Below, one piece after another: positions 60,347-64,000 of a stretch of 64,000 nucleotides of DNA. The notes below the pieces were generated by a model. It worked only from the letters and a program-made list of their open reading frames with translations. It searched no databases and was not told where the DNA came from. The translations under genes were made by a program, and so were the position numbers. The DNA comes from Thecamonas trahens ATCC 50062 (taxonomy: Eukaryota > Apusozoa > Apusomonadida > Apusomonadidae), in the NCBI RefSeq assembly GCF_000142905.1, contig NW_013657675.1, positions 255,122 to 319,121 of the forward strand, given 5' to 3'. The stretch's first letter is position 1, and every line of letters starts with the position of its first letter.

Positions 60347-61134
60347 TCAATCAGTGGCGGCATCGACCTGCTCACTCTCAACAAGATCGTAGACAGCGTC
60401 GCACCGGATCATGTACTTGCGCCCGCCCTTGACCGGCGACGACTTGTGCAGCCGGCGATGCGGCATGATGACAACCCGCCCGGCAGCAGGCGGCACCGAC
60501 GCCACAACCTCACACTCGGACGGATCGGCAAACTTGGAGCTTCGCGCCAGAAACTCCAGCTCGCCGCCGCGGTGGTCGCGAGCCCGATCGAGCAAGCCGC
60601 CGGCCGTCGAGAGGTAGAAAGGACCGAGAAGAACGACTGCCGCTGCGGCGACTCGACGTACGGGCCGTCGTAGTGGGAAGGAAAGTCTTGCCGAGTCGCA
60701 TAGGTGATAAACTTGAGCCGTGGCGAGAGCCCACGCTTGGCCCACACCTGCCGGTCGCCGCCGGTCGTCGTCTCCACAGTCTCGGGCACCAGATCCGAGA
60801 CAAACTCCCACATCACCGCCGCAGCCTCGGGCGACGAGAAGATGGTCCGCCGCCCGAGCTTGCGCTCCTCGGCCTCGGGATCGTCGGCCCACCGCCGCCA
60901 CATGACCGGGTGCGACGATGCCCGTTCGCCAAAGCCCTGCTCGATGAGCGCTGCACACTGTGCCGCCGTCAGCACGCCATCGCTCACCGTCACGCCGTCG
61001 ACTCCATCGACCGCCCGCGTTGTCACCCCCGTCGCGCCGTCTGCCGAGTCCTCACCCGCCCGTCCGGGCAGCTCGAGCTCGAGCTTGTCTTTGAGGATCT
61101 CGTCAGAAACCGCAAGTCCGGTGTACGATGCCAT
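60347..61134 (-). CDS. 2-oxoglutarate/Fe(II) oxygenase, prolyl-4-hydroxylase-like (one frameshift)
   Basis: 262 residues from ATG 61134 (MASYTGLAVSDEILKDK). The double-stranded beta-helix fold of 2OG oxygenases is shown by the iron ligands in SHYDGPY (His and Asp), a central GGELEFL segment, the distal His in HRRLHKSSPV and the 2OG-binding basic residue in GGRKYMIRCD. All four cofactor positions appear intact. The frame breaks at AAAGG, about 60618-60620. An added base turns FFSVL into FFSVLFYLSTAGGLLD. Sequence resembles the oxygenase domain of prolyl 4-hydroxylase superfamily proteins; the substrate could be a protein prolyl residue or another molecule. No signal peptide or import sequence is clear. 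It lies 167 bp from the end of the EF-G gene. Confidence 0.85.
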
Positions 61135-61258
61135 TACTAAGCAGTTGCTAGCACGGTCAAGCAAGAGGATTGGTTACGTTGTGGTGTTATTGAGACCGAC
61201 GCTGGAGTTGTGGATCCGATGCGCGGTCGGCTTTTGAGGCCAAATGACACTCCCCATT

Positions 61259-61284
61259 TGGGGGGGGGGGGGGGGGGGGGGGGG
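61259..61284. repeat. Poly-G run
   Basis: A G homopolymer of about 24 bases just after the EF-G stop codon (C-run in the sense of that gene). Runs of this length are prone to sequencing slippage, so its exact length is doubtful. Confidence 0.95.
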
Positions 61285-61300
61285 CGGCTCGGCGAATCCA

Positions 61301-63759
61301 TTACGACTCGGCCGACCGCTCCTTGGCAAACTGCTCTTGGAGCTCCTTCTGGGTCTGCCCATCCACGGGCCGGAACTCGAGAAGCTCCATCGAAAACTCG
61401 CCCTTGCCCTGGGTCGCCGACCGCAGATCGGTCGAGTAGCCAAAGATCTGGTTGAGCGGAACGTCGGCGACAAGGCGGACGTAGCCGCCCATCGTCTCCG
61501 AGTTGGTCACCACGCCCTTGCGCTGCGCAAGCTGGCCGGCAACCGCGCCCTGGAACTCGGACGGCGCCTCGCACTCGACCTTCATCACAGGCTCGCGGAC
61601 AATCGGGTTGGCCTCGAGGAACGCTGTGCATCGAAAGGAGCAAGAAAAACAAGGCATGAGGAAAGGTGAGTAGCGGACAAAGGTGAGAATAGCTGGAAGG
61701 GGGGGCCGGGGGGGATGAGCTTGGCGCTCGGCCGCCGCAGGTGGTGACTTGTCTCAGATCGAGGAATTCAAATCGGAATCTCATCATCGGGACCTTGCGC
61801 TTCGCGTGGCGGCAACAAACTCGCCACACACAAGGATCCACTACGAGATTTGGCAGTCATCACTGACAAGCCACCACCACGGCCTACGGGCCGCCTAGGA
61901 ATAGGGAATAGGGAAAGGAAAGGGGGGAGGGGGGGGGGGGGAGGCAATGGCATATACGTACCCTCCTGGAAAGCGGAGCGGGCGGCGATCTTGAACGCCA
62001 TCTCGTTCGAGTCGACAGCATGGGCGAGACCGTCCTGGAGAACGACGCGGACGCCGACGATGGGATGGCCCGTCAGCGGACCCTTCTCGACGGCTTCGCG
62101 GAAGCCCTTCTCAACAGCGGGAAGGAACTGCGGCGGAATGTTGTTGCCGACGGTGGCGTCCTCAAAGACAAAGGTCTCGCCATCAGCGACCTCCTCGTCG
62201 GTCAGCGGCTCGATGTAGCCGATGACGCGGCCAAACTGGCCCGAGCCACCCGACTGCTTCTTGTGGGTGTAGTTGAATGGAACCTTGGTCGTGGCACCCT
62301 CGTTGAACGAGACCCGCGGGCGGCCGGTCTCGGTCTCAACGCCGTACTCGCGCTTGAGGCGCTCGACATAGACCTCGAGGTGGAGCTCGCCCATGCCAGA
62401 GATCACGGTCTCCTTGGTCTTATCGTCGTACGAGACCCGCAGCGTCGGGTCCTCACGCTGGAAGCGGCCGAGGCCCTTGGAGAACTTAGCCGAGTTGGTC
62501 GACGACTTGGGCTTGATAGAAAGCGAAATGACCGGGTCCGGCACGTGCATCGAGGTCATGGAGAGCCACACGTCGCGCGACGACGAGAACGTGTCGCCCG
62601 ACGCGCAGTCGACGCCAAAGGTCGCGCAAATGTCGCCGGCGCCTGCCACCGTAATGTCCTCCATCGACGCCGCGTGCATCCGCACCAGGCGGTTGACCTT
62701 GACCTTTTCGTCGCGCGAGACATTGAACACAAAGTCGCCCTTCTTGAGTGTACCCTGGTACACCCGCATGTACGTCAGCGTGCCGTGCGGCCCGTCTTCG
62801 AGCTTGAACGCCAGCGCAATGAGTGACTTGGACGCATCGGTAATGAGCTCGACCGAGGCCTCGTCGTTGCGCAGGTCGAGTGCCGTGTTGACCACGTCGA
62901 GCGGCGATGGAAGGTAGTCGACAACGGCGTCGAGCAGCGGCTGCACACCCTTGTTCTTAAATGCCGAGCCCATGAGGACCGGCGTGAAGTTCATGGCAAG
63001 CGTCGACCGCCGGATGGCCGCCTTGATGTCCGCCACTGACGGCTCCTCGTCGTTGAGCACAATCTCCGCAATGTCGTCGTCGACATCCGCCAGCGCCTCG
63101 AGCAGCATGCCGCGCTTGAGGTGCGCGTCGTCGACAAGCTCCGACGGGAGGCCCGAGAGGTCCGACGAGTACACCGGCCGCGCGCCCTGGTCTTCCGCCG
63201 CAAACGTGATCGCCTCCATCGTCACCACATCAATCACGCCCTTGTGCTCGTCCTCCAGCCCAATCGGGACCTGGGTCGCAGCCGCGTTGAGCTGCACCTT
63301 GGACCGCAGCTGCTCGATGACCGTGTCCGGCTCGGCGCCTGCGCGGTCGAGCTTGTTGATAAACGTGATTCGCGGGACAGAGTACCGCCGCATCTGCTTG
63401 TCCACCGTCATCGTCTGCGACTGGACGCCCGACACGCCGCAGAGCAGCATGACCGCTCCGTCAAGCACGCGCAGCGCGCGCTCGACCTCGATTGTAAAGT
63501 CGACATGGCCAGGCGTGTCAATGATGTTGATGTGCGTGTCCTCCTCAGCATCACGCCGGCGCCACTGTGTGTACGTCGCCGCAGATGCAATCGTGATGCC
63601 CTTCTCACGCTCCAGGTCCATCGAGTCCATCGTCGCACCCTTGCCCGTCTTGCCGCGCACCTCGTGCATCTCACGGATCCGCCCGGTGTAGTACAGCACA
63701 CGCTCGGTCACCGTCGACTTGCCGCAATCCACATGCGCCGCAATTCCGATGTTCCGCAT
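61301..63759 (-). CDS. GFM1: Mitochondrial elongation factor G1
   Basis: Translocation GTPase of mitochondrial ribosomes. Exon 1 (61962-63759) starts [20 protein letters not shown]. Exon 2 (61301-61623) follows a GCACAG acceptor. The 338-bp intron has a GTACGT donor and a C-rich tract in sense. The phase-1 join gives [20 protein letters not shown], as in EF-G domain V. Total 706 residues. G motifs are [18 protein letters not shown] and NKLD. Other family signatures are [33 protein letters not shown] and [14 protein letters not shown]. The order and sequence are those of GFM1 rather than the recycling factor GFM2 or cytosolic EF2. The protein starts exactly at domain I with no import presequence; the upstream frame closes at TAG, which could also be a splice acceptor, so a first exon may be missing. 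Confidence 0.95.
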
Positions 63760-64000
63760 CCGCCGCGGCTATTGTCCATCGTCGTCGTTCAAAGACTCAA
63801 GCGTGAGTATGCTCCCCCTCCCCCTCCCGCCGACATGCTGCAAAATAATAAGCGCGTCATCGGATCCGCTCGTTTGATTTGTTGCCAGCCATCCACAGCC
63901 TCGCACCCCCCCCTCCCCGGCTCCCAGCCCTCGCCTACGCTCAATCGCACGTTCTCGCCAAGGTCGAGAAAAGTAGCCGGAACACGTGACGTACGTCGAT
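63760..64000. other. 5' flank of GFM1
   Basis: 241 bp to the window edge. On the minus strand a short frame reading MTRLLFCSMSAGG lies near 63830-63865 and looks slightly presequence-like. The TAG immediately before the EF-G start could be an acceptor. I could not find a convincing donor to join them. Confidence 0.35.

Noticed and set aside
3734-60620. Programmed -1 ribosomal frameshifting as the cause of the many breaks
   Set aside because: Most sites lack a slippery heptamer in the right phase, they fall inside conserved domains, and gene functions are unrelated. Consensus deletions explain them with one cause.
1-64000. tRNA, rRNA, CRISPR, insertion sequences or viral insertions
   Set aside because: I looked for cloverleaf-like tRNA signals, long inverted repeats, transposase or integrase motifs and repeat-spacer arrays and saw none; a covariance-model scan would be needed to exclude small RNAs.

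Overview
The window is nuclear DNA of a GC-rich, gene-dense protist. The evidence is spliceosomal introns with GT...AG ends, an 80S ribosomal protein gene (eL30), E1 ubiquitin-activating enzyme, RFC3, CDC14, F-BAR/RhoGAP and phosphatidylinositol transfer protein genes. Genes typical of flagellates (a SHIPPO/ODF3-like protein, LRRC51, a dynein-MTBD-like protein) and an expanded two-component and receptor-kinase repertoire point to a free-living flagellate. From memory it looks most like the apusozoan Thecamonas trahens; that assignment is inference. I found no tRNA, rRNA, CRISPR, transposon, plasmid or viral feature.

Layout. 0.1-6.5 kb (+): UBA1, then a four-C2/SAM protein. 6.7-8.5 kb: divergent EF-hand (-) and SHIPPO-like (+) genes. 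9-12 kb (+): CDC14-like phosphatase. 12.2-19.7 kb (-): mitochondrial IF2, ALDH7A1, VIT/vWA membrane protein. 20.4-23 kb (+): RFC3 and a RING-H2 protein. 23-27.8 kb (-): F-BAR/RhoGAP protein and an MFS-like transporter. 28.2-31.9 kb (+): a dynein-MTBD/CAP-Gly protein and a small secreted, probably GPI-anchored protein. 32-34.6 kb (-): TMEM175-like channel and an acyl-protein-thioesterase-like hydrolase. 35-35.9 kb (+): LRRC51. 35.9-38.9 kb (-): Cys-rich multi-pass receptor-like protein. 39.7-44.9 kb (+): hybrid histidine kinase and its receiver part, probably one gene. 45-52.7 kb (+): MROH1 and a PITP. 52.8-58.2 kb (-): eL30 and a solute-binding-protein receptor kinase. 59.4-60.2 kb (+): bZIP factor. 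60.3-63.8 kb (-): 2OG-Fe(II) oxygenase and mitochondrial EF-G.

Genes are packed closely, with stops of convergent pairs as little as 6 bp apart. Most genes are uninterrupted, and where introns are visible they usually follow the first 6-37 codons, often with a GTACG donor and a long C-rich tract. The genes are independent units, not operons. Loose themes are mitochondrial translation (IF2, EF-G), microtubule/flagellum biology (MTBD/CAP-Gly, SHIPPO, LRRC51) and environmental sensing (hybrid kinase, solute-binding receptor kinase, Cys-rich multi-pass protein).

Two caveats affect use of this annotation. First, nine genes are broken by single-base frameshifts in conserved domains. Ten of the eleven breaks are repaired by adding exactly one base, usually in a short homopolymer, so most probably reflect consensus errors. 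I give each such gene as one feature and state where the frame changes. Second, some long open frames begin at non-ATG codons, and I moved those starts to the best ATG.
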